DNA of 64,000 nt from Hippophae tibetana (lineage: Eukaryota; Streptophyta; Magnoliopsida; Rosales; Elaeagnaceae): the NCBI GenBank assembly GCA_037013495.1, contig CM072802.1, forward strand, positions 63,721,483 through 63,785,482, written 5' to 3'. Below, one piece after another: positions 38,330-53,100 of the stretch; positions within the stretch are counted from its first letter, which is position 1, and each line of letters starts with the position of its first letter. The position numbers were made by a program, and so were the translations under genes. The notes beneath the pieces were generated by a model that did no database searches, had not been told where the DNA came from, and worked only from the letters and a program-made list of their open reading frames with translations.

Positions 38330-41300
38330 AAATTTGTAGTATGTGATCAAATATTATTCCAAACAGGTGTGCAAAAAATCGCCCAAGAATTCCATAGTTT
38401 TCACAAGGTTTCCCACGGGGTGTTAGACATGCCTATCAATGCACCACATAGTAGCACCCGAAAAGGAGAATTCCTTGTCATCTTCGTATTTTTACCGTGC
38501 CAAACCTGATGTTTCGTGATTAATAAATCCTAAAGGATGAAAGGAATTGCGTCCAATAAGAACCGACAATTTTGGACGAATTTTATATTTTTCATGATTT
38601 TTCCGAGAGTTCAAAAAATAACTAAAAATACTTCCAATGTCCATAAGATTATGAAAATTTGTAGTATGTGATCAACTATTATTCCAAACAGGTGTGCAAA
38701 AAATCGCCCAAGAATTACATCGTTTTCACGAGTTTGCCCAAAGGGTGTTAGATATGACTATCAATGCCCCACATTGTGGCACCCGAAAACGAGCATTCCT
38801 TGTCATCTTCGTATTTTTACCGTGCCAAACCTGATGTTTCGTGATTAATAAATCCTAGAGGATGAAAGGAATTGCGTTCAATAAGAACCGACAATTTTGG
38901 ACGAATTTTATATTTGTCATGATTTTCCGAGAGTTAAAAAAAAAACTAATCATACTTCCCATGTTCATATGATTATGAAAATTTGTAGTATGTGATCAAA
39001 TATTATACCAAACAGGTGTGCAAAAAATCGCGCAAGAATTACATCGTTTTCACGAGTTTGCCCACAGGGTGTTAGACATGACTATCAATGCCCCACATAG
39101 TGGCACCCGAAAACGATCATTCCTTTTCATCTTCGTATTTTTACCGTGACAAACCTGATGTTTCCTGATCAATAAATCATATAGGATGAAAGGAATTGCG
39201 TCCAACAAGAACTGACAATTTTGGACGAATTTTATATTTTTCATGAATTTCTGAGAGTTCAAAAAATAACTAAAAATAATTCCCATGTCCATAAGATTAT
39301 GAAAATTTGTAGTATGTGATCAAATATTATTCCAAACAGGTGTGCAAAAAATCGCCCATAAATTCCATCGTTTTCACGAGTTTGCCCACGGGGTGTTAGA
39401 CATGCCTATCAATGCCCCACATTGTGGCACCCGAAAACGAGCATTCCTTGTCATCTTCGTATTTTTACCGTGCTAAACCTGATGTTTCGTGATCAATAAA
39501 TCATAGTGGATGAAAGGAATTGGGTCCAAGAAGAACCGACAATTTGGACGAATTTTCTATTTTTCATGATTTTCCGAGAGTTCAAAAAATAACTAAAAGT
39601 ACTTCCCATGTCCATAAGAATATGAAACTTTGGAGTATGTGATCAAATATTATTCCAAACAGTTGGACAAAAAATCGCCCAAGAAGTCCATCGTTTTCAC
39701 GAGTTTGCCCACGGGGTGTTAGACATGCCTATCAATGCCCACATAGTGGCACACGAAAACGAGCATTCCTTGTCATCTTCGTATTTTTACTGTGCGAAAC
39801 CTGATGTTTCGTGATCAATAAATCATATAGGATGAAAGGAATTGCGTCCAACAAGAACCGGCAATTTTGGACGAATTTTATATTTTTCATGAATTTCCGA
39901 GAGTTCAAAAAATAACTAAAAATAATTCCGATGTCCATAAGATTATGAAAATTTGTAGTATGTGATCAAATATTATTCCAAACAGGTGTGCAAAAAATCG
40001 CCCAAGAATTCCATAGTTTTCACAAGGTTTCCCACGGGGTGTTAGACATGCCTATCAATGCACCACATAGTAGCACCCGAAAAGGAGAATTCCTTGTCAT
40101 CTTCGTATTTTTACCGTGCCAAACCTGATGTTTCGTGATTAATAAATCCTAAAGGATGAAAGGAATTGCGTCCAATAAGAACCGACAATTTTGGACGAAT
40201 TTTATATTTTTCATGATTTTTCCGAGAGTTCGAAAAATAACTAAAAATACTTCCAATGTCCATAAGATTATGAAAATTTGTAGTATGTGATCAACTATTA
40301 TTCCAAACAGGTGTGCAAAAAATCGCCCAAGAATTACATCGTTTTCACGAGTTTGCCCAAAGGGTGTTAGATATGACTATCAATGCCCCACATTGTGGCA
40401 CCCGAAAACGAGCATTCCTTGTCATCTTCGTATTTTTACCGTGCCAAACCTGATGTTTCGTGATTAATAAATCCTAGAGGATGAAAGGAATTGCGTTCAA
40501 TAAGAACCGACAATTTTGGACGAATTTTATATTCGTCATGATTTTCCGAGAGTTAAAAAAAAAACTAATCATACTTCCCATGTTCATATGATTATGAAAA
40601 TTTGTAGTATGTGATCAAATATTATACCAAACAGGTGTGCAAAAAATCGCGCAAGAATTACATCGTTTTCACGAGTTTGCCCACAGGGTGTTAGACATGA
40701 CTATCAATGCCCCACATAGTGGCACCCGAAAACGATCATTCCTTTTCATCTTCGTATTTTTACCGTGACAAACCTGATGTTTCCTGATCAATAAATCATA
40801 TAGGATGAAAGGAATTGCGTCCAACAAGAACTGACAATTTTGGACGAATTTTATATTTTTCATGAATTTCTGAGAGTTCAAAAAATAACTAAAAATAATT
40901 CCCATGTCCATAAGATTATGAAAATTTGTAGTATGTGATCAAATATTATTCCAAACAGGTGTGCAAAAAATCGCCCATAAATTCCATCGTTTTCACGAGT
41001 TTGCCCACGGGGTGTTAGACATGCCTATCAATGCCCCACATTGTGGCACCCGAAAACGAGCATTCCTTGTCATCTTCGTATTTTTACCGTGCTAAACCTG
41101 ATGTTTCGTGATCAATAAATCATAGTGGATGAAAGGAATTGGGTCCAAGAAGAACCGACAATTTGGACGAATTTTCTATTTTTCATGATTTTCCGAGAGT
41201 TCAAAAAATAACTAAAAGTACTTCCCATGTCCATAAGAATATGAAACTTTGGAGTATGTGATCAAATATTATTCCAAACAGTTGGACAAAAAATCGCCCA

Positions 41301-43630
41301 AGAAGTCCATCGTTTTCACGAGTTTGCCCACGGGGTGTTAGACATGCCTATCAATGCCCACATAGTGGCACACGAAAACGAGCATTCCTTGTCATCTTCG
41401 TATTTTTACTGTGCGAAACCTGATGTTTCGTGATCAATAAATCATATAGGATGAAAGGAATTGCGTCCAACAAGAACCGGCAATTTTGGACGAATTTTAT
41501 ATTTTTCATGAATTTCCGAGAGTTCAAAAAATAACTAAAAATAATTCCGATGTCCATAAGATTATGAAAATTTGTAGTATGTGATCAAATATTATTCCAA
41601 ACAGGTGTGCAAAAAATCGCCCAAGAATTCCATTGTTTTCACAAGGTTTCCCACGGGGTGTTAGACATGCCTATCAATGCACCACATAGTAGCACCCGAA
41701 AAGGAGAATTCATTGTCATCTTCGTATTTTTACCGTGCCAAACCTGATGTTTCGTGATTAATAAATCCTAAAGGATGAAAGGAATTGCGTCCAATAAGAA
41801 CCGACAATTTTGGACGAATTTTATATTTTTCATGATTTTTCCGAGAGTTCGAAAAATAACTAAAAATACTTCCAATGTCCATAAGATTATGAAAATTTGT
41901 AGTATGTGATCAAATATTATTCCAAACAGGTGTGCAAAAAATCGCCCAAGAATTACATCGTTTTCACGAGTTTGCACAAAGGGTGTTAGATATGCCTATC
42001 AATGCCCCACATTGTGGCACCCGAAAACGAGCATTCCTTGTCATCTTCGTATTTTTACCGTGCCAAACCTGATGTTTCGTGATTAATAAATCCTAGAGGA
42101 TGAAAGGAATTGCGTTCAATAAGAACCGACAATTTTGGACGAATTTTATATTTGTCATGATTTTCCGAGAGTTAAAAAAAAAACTAATCATACTTCCCAT
42201 GTTCATATGATTATGAAAATTTGTAGTATGTGATCAAATATTATACCAAACAGGTGTGCAAAAAATCGCGCAAGAATTACATCGTTTTCACGAGTTTGCC
42301 CACAGGGTGTTAGACATGACTATCAATGCCCCACATAGTGGCACCCGAAAACGATCATTCCTTTTCATCTTCGTATTTTTACCGTGACAAACCTGATGTT
42401 TCCTGATCAATAAATCATATAGGATGAAAGGAATTGCGTCCAACAAGAACTGACAATTTTGGACGAATTTTATATTTTTCATGAATTTCTGAGAGTTCAA
42501 AAAATAACTAAAAATAATTCCCATGTCCATAAGATTATGAAAATTTGTAGTATGTGATCAAATATTATTCCAAACAGGTGTGCAAAAAATCGCCCATAAA
42601 TTCCATCGTTTTCACGAGTTTGCCCACGGGGTGTTAGACATGCCTATCAATGCCCCACATTGTGGCACCCGAAAACGAGCATTCCTTGTCATCTTCGTAT
42701 TTTTACCGTGCTAAACCTGATGTTTCGTGATCAATAAATCATAGTGGATGAAAGGAATTGGGTCCAAGAAGAACCGACAATTTGGACGAATTTTCTATTT
42801 TTCATGATTTTCCGAGAGTTCAAAAAATAACTAAAAGTACTTCCCATGTCCATAAGAATATGAAACTTTGGAGTATGTGATCAAATATTATTCCAAACAG
42901 TTGGACAAAAAATCGCCCAAGAAGTCCATCGTTTTCACGTGTTTGCCCACGGGGTGTTAGACATGCCTATCAATGCCCACATAGTGGCACACGAAAACGA
43001 GCATTCCTTGTCATCTTCGTATTTTTACTGTGCGAAACCTGATGTTTCGTGATCAATAAATCATATAGGATGAAAGGAATTGCGTCCAACAAGAACCGGC
43101 AATTTTGGACGAATTTTATATTTTTCATGAATTTCCGAGAGTTCAAAAAATAACTAAAAATAATTCCGATGTCCATAAGATTATGAAAATTTGTAGTATG
43201 TGATCAAATATTATTCCAAACAGGTGTGCAAAAAATCGCCCAAGAATTCCATTGTTTTCACAAGGTTTCCCACGGGGTGTTAGACATGCCTATCAATGCA
43301 CCACATAGTAGCACCCGAAAAGGAGAATTCATTGTCATCTTCGTATTTTTACCGTGCCAAACCTGATGTTTCGTGATTAATAAATCCTAAAGGATGAAAG
43401 GAATTGCGTCCAATAAGAACCGACAATTTTGGACGAATTTTATATTTTTCATGATTTTTCCGAGAGTTCGAAAAATAACTAAAAATACTTCCAATGTCCA
43501 TAAGATTATGAAAATTTGTAGTATGTGATCAAATATTATTCCAAACAGGTGTGCAAAAAATCGCCCAAGAATTACATCGTTTTCACGAGTTTGCACAAAG
43601 GGTGTTAGATATGCCTATCAATGCCCCACA
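38330..43630 (+). repeat. Five-monomer HOR, about 3.3 copies (period 1,619 bp)
   Basis: Markers recur at 1,619 bp: CGAAAACGATCATTCC with TTTTCATC (39,109, 40,728, 42,347), GTGCGAAACCTG (39,792, 41,411, 43,030), AAGAAGTCCATCG (39,681, 41,300, 42,919), and GAGTTCGAAAAATAAC (40,227, 41,846, 43,465). The first copy still has GAGTTCAAAAAATAAC at the last site, and the third differs at GATATGCCTATC, so copies gained private changes after amplification. The match ends near 43,630, where CATAGTGG replaces CATTGTGG. Confidence 0.86.
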
Positions 43631-45390
43631 TAGTGGCACCCGAAAACGAGCATTCCTTGTCATCTTCGTATTTTTACCGTGACAAACCTGATGTTTCCTG
43701 ATCAATAAATCATAGAGGATGAAAGGAATTGCGTCCAATAAGAACCGAAAATTTTGGACGAATTTTATATTTTTCATGATTTTCGAGGGTTCAAAAAATA
43801 ACTTAAAATACTTCCAATGTCCATAAGATTATGAAAATTTGTAGTACGTGATCAAATATTATTCCAAACAGGTGTGCAAAAAATCGCCCAAGAATTCCAT
43901 CGTTTTCACGAGTTTGCCCACGGGGTGTTAGACATGCCTATCAATGCCCCACATAGTGGCACCCGAAAACGAGAATTCCTTGTCATCTTCGTATTTTTAC
44001 CGTGCCAAACCTGATGTTTCGTGATTAATAAATCCTAAAGGATGAAAGGAATTGCGTCCAATAAGAACCGACAATTTTGGACGAATTTTATATTTTTCAT
44101 GATTTTCCGAGAGTTCAAAAAATAACTAAAAATACTTCCCATGTCCATAAGAATATGAAACTTTGCAGTATTTGATCAAATATTATTCCAAACAGTTGGA
44201 CAAAAAATCACCCAAGAATTCCATCGTTTGACATGAGTTTGCCCATGGGGTGTTAGACATGCCTATCAATGCCCCACATTGTGGCACCCGAAAACGAGCA
44301 TTCCTTGTCATCTTCGTATTTTTACCGTGCCAAACCTGATGTTTCGTGATTAATAAATCCTAAAGGATGAAAGGAATTGCGTCCAATAAGAACCGACAAT
44401 TTTGGACGAATTTTATATTTTTCATGATTTTCCGAGAGTTCAAAAAATACCTAAAAATACTTCCAATGTCCATAAGATTATGAAAATTTGTAGTATGTGA
44501 TCAAATATTATTCCAAACAGGTGTGCAAAAAATCGCCCAAGAATTCCATCGTTTTCACGAGTTTGCCCACGGGGTGTTAGACATGCCTATCAATGCCCCA
44601 CATTGTGGTACCCGAAAACGAGCATTCCTTGTCATCTTCGTATTTTTACCGTGCTAAACCTGATGTTTCGTGATCAATAAATCATAGAGGATGAAAGGTA
44701 TTGGGTCCAAGAAGAACCGACAATTTGGACGAATTTTCTATTTTTCATGATTTTCCGAGGGTTCAAAATATAACTAAAAGTACTTCCCATGTCCATAAGA
44801 ATATGAAACTTTGCAGTATGTGATCAAATATTATTCCAAACAGTTGGACAAAAAATCGCCCAAGAATTCCATCGTTTGACATGAGTTTGCCCATGGGGTG
44901 TTAGACATGCCTATCAATGCCCACATAGTGGCACACCAAAACGAGCATTCTTTGTCATCTTCGTATTTTAACTGTGCCAAACCTGATGTTTCGTGATCAA
45001 TAAATCATATAGGATGAAAGGAATTGCGTCCAACAAGAACTGACAATTTTGGACGAATTTTATATTTTTCATGAATTTTTGAGAGTTCAAAAAATAACTA
45101 AAAATAATTCCCATGCTCATAAGATTATGAAAATTTGTAGTATGTGATCAAATATTATTCCAAACAGGTGTGCAAAAAATCGCCCAAGAATTCCATCGTT
45201 TTCACGAGTTTGCCCACGGGGTGTTAGACATGCCTATCAATGCCCCACATTGTGGCACCCAAAAACCAGCATTCCTTGTCATCTTAGTATTTTTACCGTG
45301 CTAAACCTGATGTTTCGTGATCAATAAATCATAGTGGATGAAAGGAATTTTGTCCAAGAAGACCCAACAATTTGGACGAATTTTCTATTT
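43630..45390 (+). repeat. Bridge segment resembling 30.3-32.1 kb
   Basis: About five to six monomers in the same order as 30,357-32,117, at about 13,273 bp distance. Private changes here include TATTTGATCAAAT (44,169), AAAAAATACCTAAAAAT (44,444), TCAAAATATAACT (44,763), CACACCAAAACG (44,932) and GGAATTTTGTCC (45,346). No gene or insertion is visible. Confidence 0.6.
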
Positions 45391-45394
45391 TTCA

Positions 45395-48300
45395 TGATTT
45401 TCCGAGAGTTCAAAAAATAACTAAAAGTACTTCCCATGTCCATAAGAATATGAAACTTTGGAGTATGTGATCAAATATTATTCCAAACAGTTGGACAAAA
45501 AATCGCCCAAGAATTCCATCGTTTTCACGAGTTTGCCCACGGGGTGTTAGACATGCCTATCAATGCCACACATTGTGGCACCCGAAAACGAGCATTCCTT
45601 GTCATCTTCGTATTTTTACCGTGCTAAACCTGATGTTTCGTGATCAATAAATCATAGTGGATGAAAGGAATTCGGTCCAAGAAGAACCGACAATTTGGAC
45701 AAATTTTCTATTTTTCATGATTTTCCGAGAGTTCAAAAAATAACTAAAAGTACTTCCCATGTCCATAAGAATATGAAACTTTGCAGTATGTGATCAAATA
45801 TTATTCCAAACAGTTGGACATAAAATCGCCCAAGAATTCCGTCGTTTGACATGAGTTTGCACATGGGGTGTTAGACATCCCTATCAATGCCCCACATTGT
45901 GGCACCCGAAAACGAGCATTCCTTGTCATCTTCGTATTTTTACCTTGCCAAACCTGATGTTTCGTGATTAATAAATCCTAGAGGATGAAAGGAATTGCGT
46001 TCAATAAGAACCGACAATTTTGGACGAATTTTATATTTGTCATGATTTTCCGAGAGTTAAAAAAAAACTAATCATATTTCCCATGTTCATATGATTATGA
46101 AAATTTGTAGTATGTGATCAAATATTATACCAAACAGGTGTGCAAAAAATCGCGCAAGAATTACATCGTTTTCACGAGTTTGCCCACAGGGTGTTAGACA
46201 TGACTATCAATGCCCCACATAGTGGCACCCGAAAACGAGCATTCCTTTTAATCTTCGTATTTTTACCGTGACAAACCTGATGTTTTCTGATCAATAAATC
46301 ATAGAGGATGAAAGGAATTGCGTCCAATAAGAACCGACAATTTTGGATGAATTTTATATTTTTCATGATATTCCGAGAGTTCAAAAAATAACTAAAAGTA
46401 CTTCCCATGTCCATAAGAATATGAAACTTTGGAGTATGTGATCAAATATTATTCCAAACAGTTATACAAAAAATCGCCCAAGAATTCCATCGTTTTCACG
46501 AGTTTGCCCACGGGGTGTTAGACATGCCTATCAATGCCCCACATTGTGGCACCCGAAAACGAGCATTCCTTGTCATCTTCGTATTTTTACCGTGCTAAAC
46601 CTGATGTTTCGTGATCAATAAATCATAGTGGATGAAAGGAATTGGGTCCAAGAAGAACCGACAATTTGGACGAATTTTCTATTTTTCATGATTTTCCGAG
46701 AGTTCAAAAAATAACTAAAAGTACTTCCCATGTCCATAAGAATATGAAACTTTGCAGTATGTGATCAAATATTATTCCAAACAGTTGGACATAAAATCGC
46801 CCAAGAATTCCATCGTTTGACATGAGTTTGCCCATGGGGTGTTAGACATCCCTATCAATGCCCCACATTGTGGCACCCGAAAACGAGCATTCCTTGTCAT
46901 CTTCGTATTTTTACTGTGCCAAACCTGATGTTTCGTGATCAATAAATCATATAGGATGAAAGGAATTGCGTCCAACAAGAACCGGCAATTTTGGACGAAT
47001 TTTATATTTTTCATGATTTTCCGAGAGTTCAAAAATTAACTAAAAATACTTCCAATGTCCATAAGATTATGAAAATTTGTAGTATGTTATCAAATATTAT
47101 TCCAAAGAGGTGTGCAAAAAATCGCCCAAGAATTCCATCGTTTTCACGAGTTTGCCCACGGGGTGTTAGACATGCCTATCAATGCCCCACATTGTGGCAA
47201 CCGAAAACGAGCATTCCTTGTCATCTTCGTATTTTTACCGTGCTAAACCTGATGTTTCGTGATCAATAAATCATAGTGGATGAAAGGAATTGGGTCCAAG
47301 AAGAACCGACAATTTGGACGAATCTTCTATTTTTCATGATTTTCCGAGAGTTCAAAAAATAACTAAAAGTACTTCCCATGTCCATAAGAATATGAAACTT
47401 TGGAGTATGTGATCAAATATTATTCCAAACAGTTGGACAAAAAATCGCCCAAGAATTCCATCGTTTTCACGAGTTTGCCCACGGGGTGTTAGACATGCCT
47501 ATCAATGCCACACATTGTGGCACACGAAAACGAGCATTCCTTGTCATCTTCGTATTTTTACCGTGCTAAACCTGATGTTTCGTGATCAATAAATCATAGT
47601 GGATGAAAGGAATTCGGTCCAAGAAGAACCGACAATTTGGACAAATTTTCTATTTTTCATGATTTTCCGAGAGTTCAAAAAATAACTAAAAGTACTTCCC
47701 ATGTCCATAAGAATATGAAACTTTGCAGTATGTGATCAAATATTATTCCAAACAGTTGGACATAAAATCGCCCAAGAATTCCGTCGTTTGACATGAGTTT
47801 GCACATGGGGTGTTAGACATCCCTATCAATGCCCCACATTGTGGCACCCGAAAACGAGCATTCCTTGTCATCTTCGTATTTTTACCTTGCCAAACCTGAT
47901 GTTTCGTGATTAATAAATCCTAGAGGATGAAAGGAATTGCGTTCAATAAGAACCGACAATTTTGGACGAATTTTATATTTGTCATGATTTTTCGAGAGTT
48001 AAAAAAAAAAACTAATCATATTTCCCATGTTCATATGATTATGAAAATTTGTAGTATGTGATCAAATATTATACCAAACAGGTGTGCAAAAAATCGCGCA
48101 AGAATTACATCGTTTTCACGAGTTTCCCACAGGGTGTTAGACATGACTATCAATGCCCCACATAGTGGCACCCGAAAACGAGCATTCCTTTTAATCTTCG
48201 TATTTTTACCATGACAAACCTGATGTTTTCTGATCAATAAATCATAGAGGATGAAAGGAATTGCGTCCAATAAGAACCGACAATTTTGGATGAATTTTAT

Positions 48301-49445
48301 ATTTTTCATGATATTCCGAGAGTTCAAAAAATAACTAAAAGTACTTCCCATGTCCATAAGAATATGAAACTTTGGAGTATGTGATCAAATATTATTCCAA
48401 ACAGTTATACAAAAAATCGCCCAAGAATTCCATCGTTTTCACGAGTTTGCCCACGGGGTGTTAGACATGCCTATCAATGCCCCACATTGTGGCACCCGAA
48501 AACGAGCATTCCTTGTCATCTTCGTATTTTTACCGTGCTAAACCTGATGTTTCGTGATCAATAAATCATAGTGGATGAAAGGAATTGGGTCCAAGAAGAA
48601 CCGACAATTTGGACGAATTTTCTATTTTTCATGATTTTCCGAGAGTTCAAAAAATAACTAAAAGTACTTCCCATGTCCATAAGAATATGAAACTTTGCAG
48701 TATGTGATCAAATATTATTCCAAACAGTTGGACATAAAATCGCCCAAGAATTCCATCGTTTGACATGAGTTTGCCCATGGGGTGTTAGACATCCCTATCA
48801 ATGCCCCACATTGTGGCACCCGAAAACGAGCATTCCTTGTCATCTTCGTATTTTTACTGTGCCAAACCTGATGTTTCGTGATCAATAAATCATATAGGAT
48901 GAAAGGAATTGCGTCCACCAAGAACCGGCAATTTTGGACGAATTTTATATTTTTCATGATTTTCCGAGAGTTCAAAAAATAACTAAAAATACTTCCAATG
49001 TCCATAAGATTATGAAAATTTGTAGTATGTTATCAAATATTATTCCAAAGAGGTGTGCAAAAAATCGCCCAAGAATTCCATCGTTTTCACGAGTTTGCCC
49101 ACGGGGTGTTAGACATGCCTATCAATGCCCCACATTGTGGCAACCGAAAACGAGCATTCCTTGTCATCTTCGTATTTTTACCGTGCTAAACCTGATGTTT
49201 CGTGATCAATAAATCATAGTGGATGAAAGGAATTGGGTCCAAGAAGAACCGACAATTTGGACGAATCTTCTATTTTTCATGATTTTCCGAGAGTTCAAAA
49301 AATAACTAAAAGTACTTCCCATGTCCATAAGAATATGAAACTTTGGAGTATGTGATCAAATATTATTCCAAACAGTTGGACAAAAAATCGCCCAAGAATT
49401 CCATCGTTTTCACGAGTTTGCCCACGGGGTGTTAGACATGCCTAT
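45395..49445 (+). repeat. Second, different six-monomer HOR, about two copies (period 1,943 bp)
   Basis: Positions 45,395-47,500 match 47,338-49,445 at 1,943 bp. Shared private markers are GGACAAATTTTC (45,697 and 47,640), TTTTACCTTGCC, CATGATATTCCGAG, TTTTAATCTTCG, CAGTTATACAAAA, GTGGCAACCG and GAATCTTCTATT. Copy 2 has lost a G at 48,125 (GAGTTTCCCACAGG) and has an 11-A run at 48,001 where copy 1 has 9. The monomer order is not that of the 6-mer at 26.5-30.3 kb, so the two 6-mers arose separately. Confidence 0.84.
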
Positions 49446-50130
49446 CAATGCCCCACATTGTGGCACCCGAAAACGAGCATTCCTTGTCATCTTCGTATTT
49501 TTACCGTGCTAAACCTGATGTTTCGTGATCAATAAATCATAGTGGATGAAAGGAATTCGGTCCAAGAAGAACCGACAATTTGGACGAATTTTCTATTTTT
49601 CATGATTTTCCGAGAGTTCAAAAAATAACTAAAAGTACTTCCCATGTCCATAAGAATATGAAACTTTGCAGTATGTGATCAAATATTATTCCAAAGAGTT
49701 GGACATAAAATCGCCCAAGAATTCCATCGTTTGACATGAGTTTGCCCATGGGGTGTTAGACATCCCTATCAATGCCCCACATTGTGGCACCCAAAAACGA
49801 GCATTCCTTGTCATTTTCGTATTTTTACTGTGCCAAACCTGATGTTTCGTGATTAATAAATCCTAAAGGATGAAAGGAATTGCGTCCAATAAGAACCGAC
49901 AATTTTGGACGAATTTTATATTTTTCATGATTTTCCGAGAGTTCAAAAAATAACTAAAAATACTTCCAATGTCCATAAGATTATGAAAATTTGTAGTATG
50001 TGATAAAATATTATTCCAAACAGGTGTGCAAAAAATCGCCCAAGAATTCCATCGTTTTCACGAGTTTGCCCACGGGGTGTTAGACATGCCTATCAATGCC
50101 CCACATTGTGGTACCCGAAAATGAGCATTC
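49445..50130 (+). repeat. Short bridge between the 6-mer and 9-mer blocks
   Basis: About two monomers. The order (GGAATTCGGTCC, GACATCCCTATC, GATTAATAAATCC with TAAAGG, then ATTGTGGTACCCG) is the same as near 15.5-16.0, 19.1-19.7 and 23.3-23.9 kb, so it is a small piece of the 13-mer HOR reused here. Private changes include CCAAAGAGTTGG (49,691) and GTCATTTTCGTATT (49,811). Nothing else is seen. Confidence 0.55.
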
Positions 50131-53100
50131 CTTGTCATCTTCGTATTTTTACCGTGCTAAACCTGATGTTTCGTGATCAATAAATCATAGAGGATGAAAG
50201 GAATTGGGTCCAAGAAGAACCGACAATTTGGACGAATTTTCTATTTTTCATGATTTTCCGAGGGTTCAAAAAATAACTAAAAGTACTTCCCATGTCCATA
50301 AGAATATGAAACTTTGCAGTATGTGATCAAATATTATTCCAAACAGTTGGACAAAAAAACGCCCAAGAATTCCATCGTTTGACATGAGTTTGCCCATGAG
50401 GTGTTAGACATGCCTATCAATGCCCACATAGTGGCACACGAAAACGAGCATTCTTTGTCATCTTCGTATTTTTACTGTGCCAAACCTGATGTTTCGTGAT
50501 CAATAAATCATTTAGAATGAAAGGAATTGCGTCCAACAAGAACTGACAATTTTGGACGAATTTTATATTTTACATGAATTTCTGAGAGTTCAAAAATAAC
50601 TAAAAATGATTCCCATGTCCATAAGATTATGAAAATTTGTAGTATGTGATCAAATATTATTCCAAACAGGTGTGCAAAAAATCGCCCATGAATTCCATCA
50701 TTTTCACGAGTTTCCCCACGGGGTGTTAGACATGCCTATCAATGCCCCACATTGTGGCACCCGAAAACGAGCATTCCTTGTCATCTTCGTATTTTTACCG
50801 TGCTAAACCTGATGTTTCGTGATCAATAAATCATAGTGGATGAAAGGAATTGGGTCCAAGAAGACCCAACAATTTGGACGAATTTTCTATTTTTCATGAT
50901 TTTCCGAGAGTTCAAAAAATAACTAAAAGTACTTCCCATGTCCATAAGAATATGAAACTTTGGAGTATGTGATCAAATATTATTCCAAACAGTTGGACAA
51001 AAAATCGCCCAAGAATTCCATCGTTTTCACGAGTTTGCCCACGGGGTGTTAGACATGCCTATCAATGCCCCACATTGTGGTACCCGAAAACGAGCATTCC
51101 TTGTCATCTTCGTATTTTTACCGTGCTAAACCTGATGTTTCGTGATCAATAAATCATAGTGGATGAAAGGAATTCGGTCCAAGAAGAACCGACAATTTGG
51201 ACGAATTTTCTATTTTTCATGATTTTCCGAGAGTTCAAAAAATAACTAAAAGTACTTCCCATGTCCATAAGAATATGAAACTTTGCAGTATGTGATCAAA
51301 TATTATTCCAAACAGTTGGACATAAAATCGCCCAAGAATTCCATCGTTTGACATGAGTTTGCCCATGGGGTGTTAGACATCCCTATCAATGCCCCACATT
51401 GTGGCACCCGAAAACGAGCATTCCTTGTCATCTTCGTATTTTTACCGTGCCAAACCTGATGTTTCGTGATTAATAAATCCTAGAGGATGAAAGGAATTGC
51501 GTTCAATAAGAACCGACAATTTTGGACGAATTTTATATTTGTCATGATTTTCCGAGAGTTAAAAAAAAACTAATCATACTTCCCATGTTCATATGATTAT
51601 GAAAATTTGTAGTATGTGATCAAATATTATACCAAACAGGTGTGCAAAAAATCGCGCAAGAATTACATCGTTTTCACGAGTTTGCCCACAGGGTGTTAGA
51701 CATGACTATCAATGCCCCACATAGTGGCACCCGAAAACGAGCATTCCTTTTCATCTTCGTATTTTTACCATGACAAACCTGATGTTTCCTGATCAATAAA
51801 TCATAGAGGATGAAAGGAATTGCGTCCAATAAGAACCGACAATTTTGGACGAATTTTATATTTTTCATGATTTTCCGAGAGTTCAAAAAATAACTAAAAG
51901 TACTTCCCATGTCCATAAGAATATGAAACTTTGGAGTATGTGATCAAATATTATTCCAAACAGTTGGACAAAAAATCGCCGAAGAATTCCATCGTTTTCA
52001 CGAGTTTGCCCACGGGGTGTTAGACATGCCTATCAATGCCCCACATTGTGGCACCCGAAAACGAGCATTCCTTGTCATCTTCGTATTTTTACCGTGCTAA
52101 ACCTGATGTTTCGTGATCAATAAATCATAGAGGATGAAAGGAATTGGGTCCAAGAAGAACCGACAATTTGGACGAATTTTCTATTTTTCATGATTTTCCG
52201 AGGGTTCAAAAAATAACTAAAAGTACTTCCCATGTCCATAAGAATATGAAACTTTGCAGTATGTGATCAAATATTATTCCAAACAGTTGGACAAAAAATC
52301 GCCCAAGAATTCCATCGTTTGACATGAGTTTGCCCATGAGGTGTTAGACATGCCTATCAATGCCCACATAGTGGCACACGAAAACGAGCATTCTTTGTCA
52401 TCTTCGTATTTTTACTGTGCCAAACCTGATGTTTCGTGATCAATAAATCATATAGGATGAAAGGAATTGCGTCCAACAAGAACTGACAATTTTGGACGAA
52501 TTTTATGTTTTTCATGAATTTTTGAGAGTTCAAAAAATAACTAAAAATAATTCCCATGCTCATAAGATTATGAAAATTTGTAGTATGTGATCAAATATTA
52601 TTCCAAACAGGTGTGCAAAAAATCGCCCAAGAATTCCATCGTTTTGACGAGTTTGCCCACGGGGTGTTAGACATGCCTATCAATGCCCCACATTGTGGCA
52701 CCCGAAAACCAGCATTCCTTGTCATCTTAGTATTTTTACCGTGCTAAACCTGATGTTTCATGATCAATAAATCATAGTGGATGAAAGGAATTGGGTCCAA
52801 GAAGACCCAACAATTTGGACGAATTTTCTATTTTTCATGATTTTCCGAGAGTTCAAAAAATAACTAAAAGTACTTCCCATGTCCATAAGAATATGAAACT
52901 TTGGAGTATGTGATCAAATATTATTCCAAACAGTTGGACAAAAAATCGCCGAAGAATTCCATCGTTTTCACGAGTTTGCCCACGGGGTGTTAGACATGCC
53001 TATCAATGCCCCACATTGTGGCACCCGAAAACGAGCATTCCTTGTCATCTTCGTATTTTTACCGTGCTAAACCTGATGTTTCGTGATCAATAAATCATAG

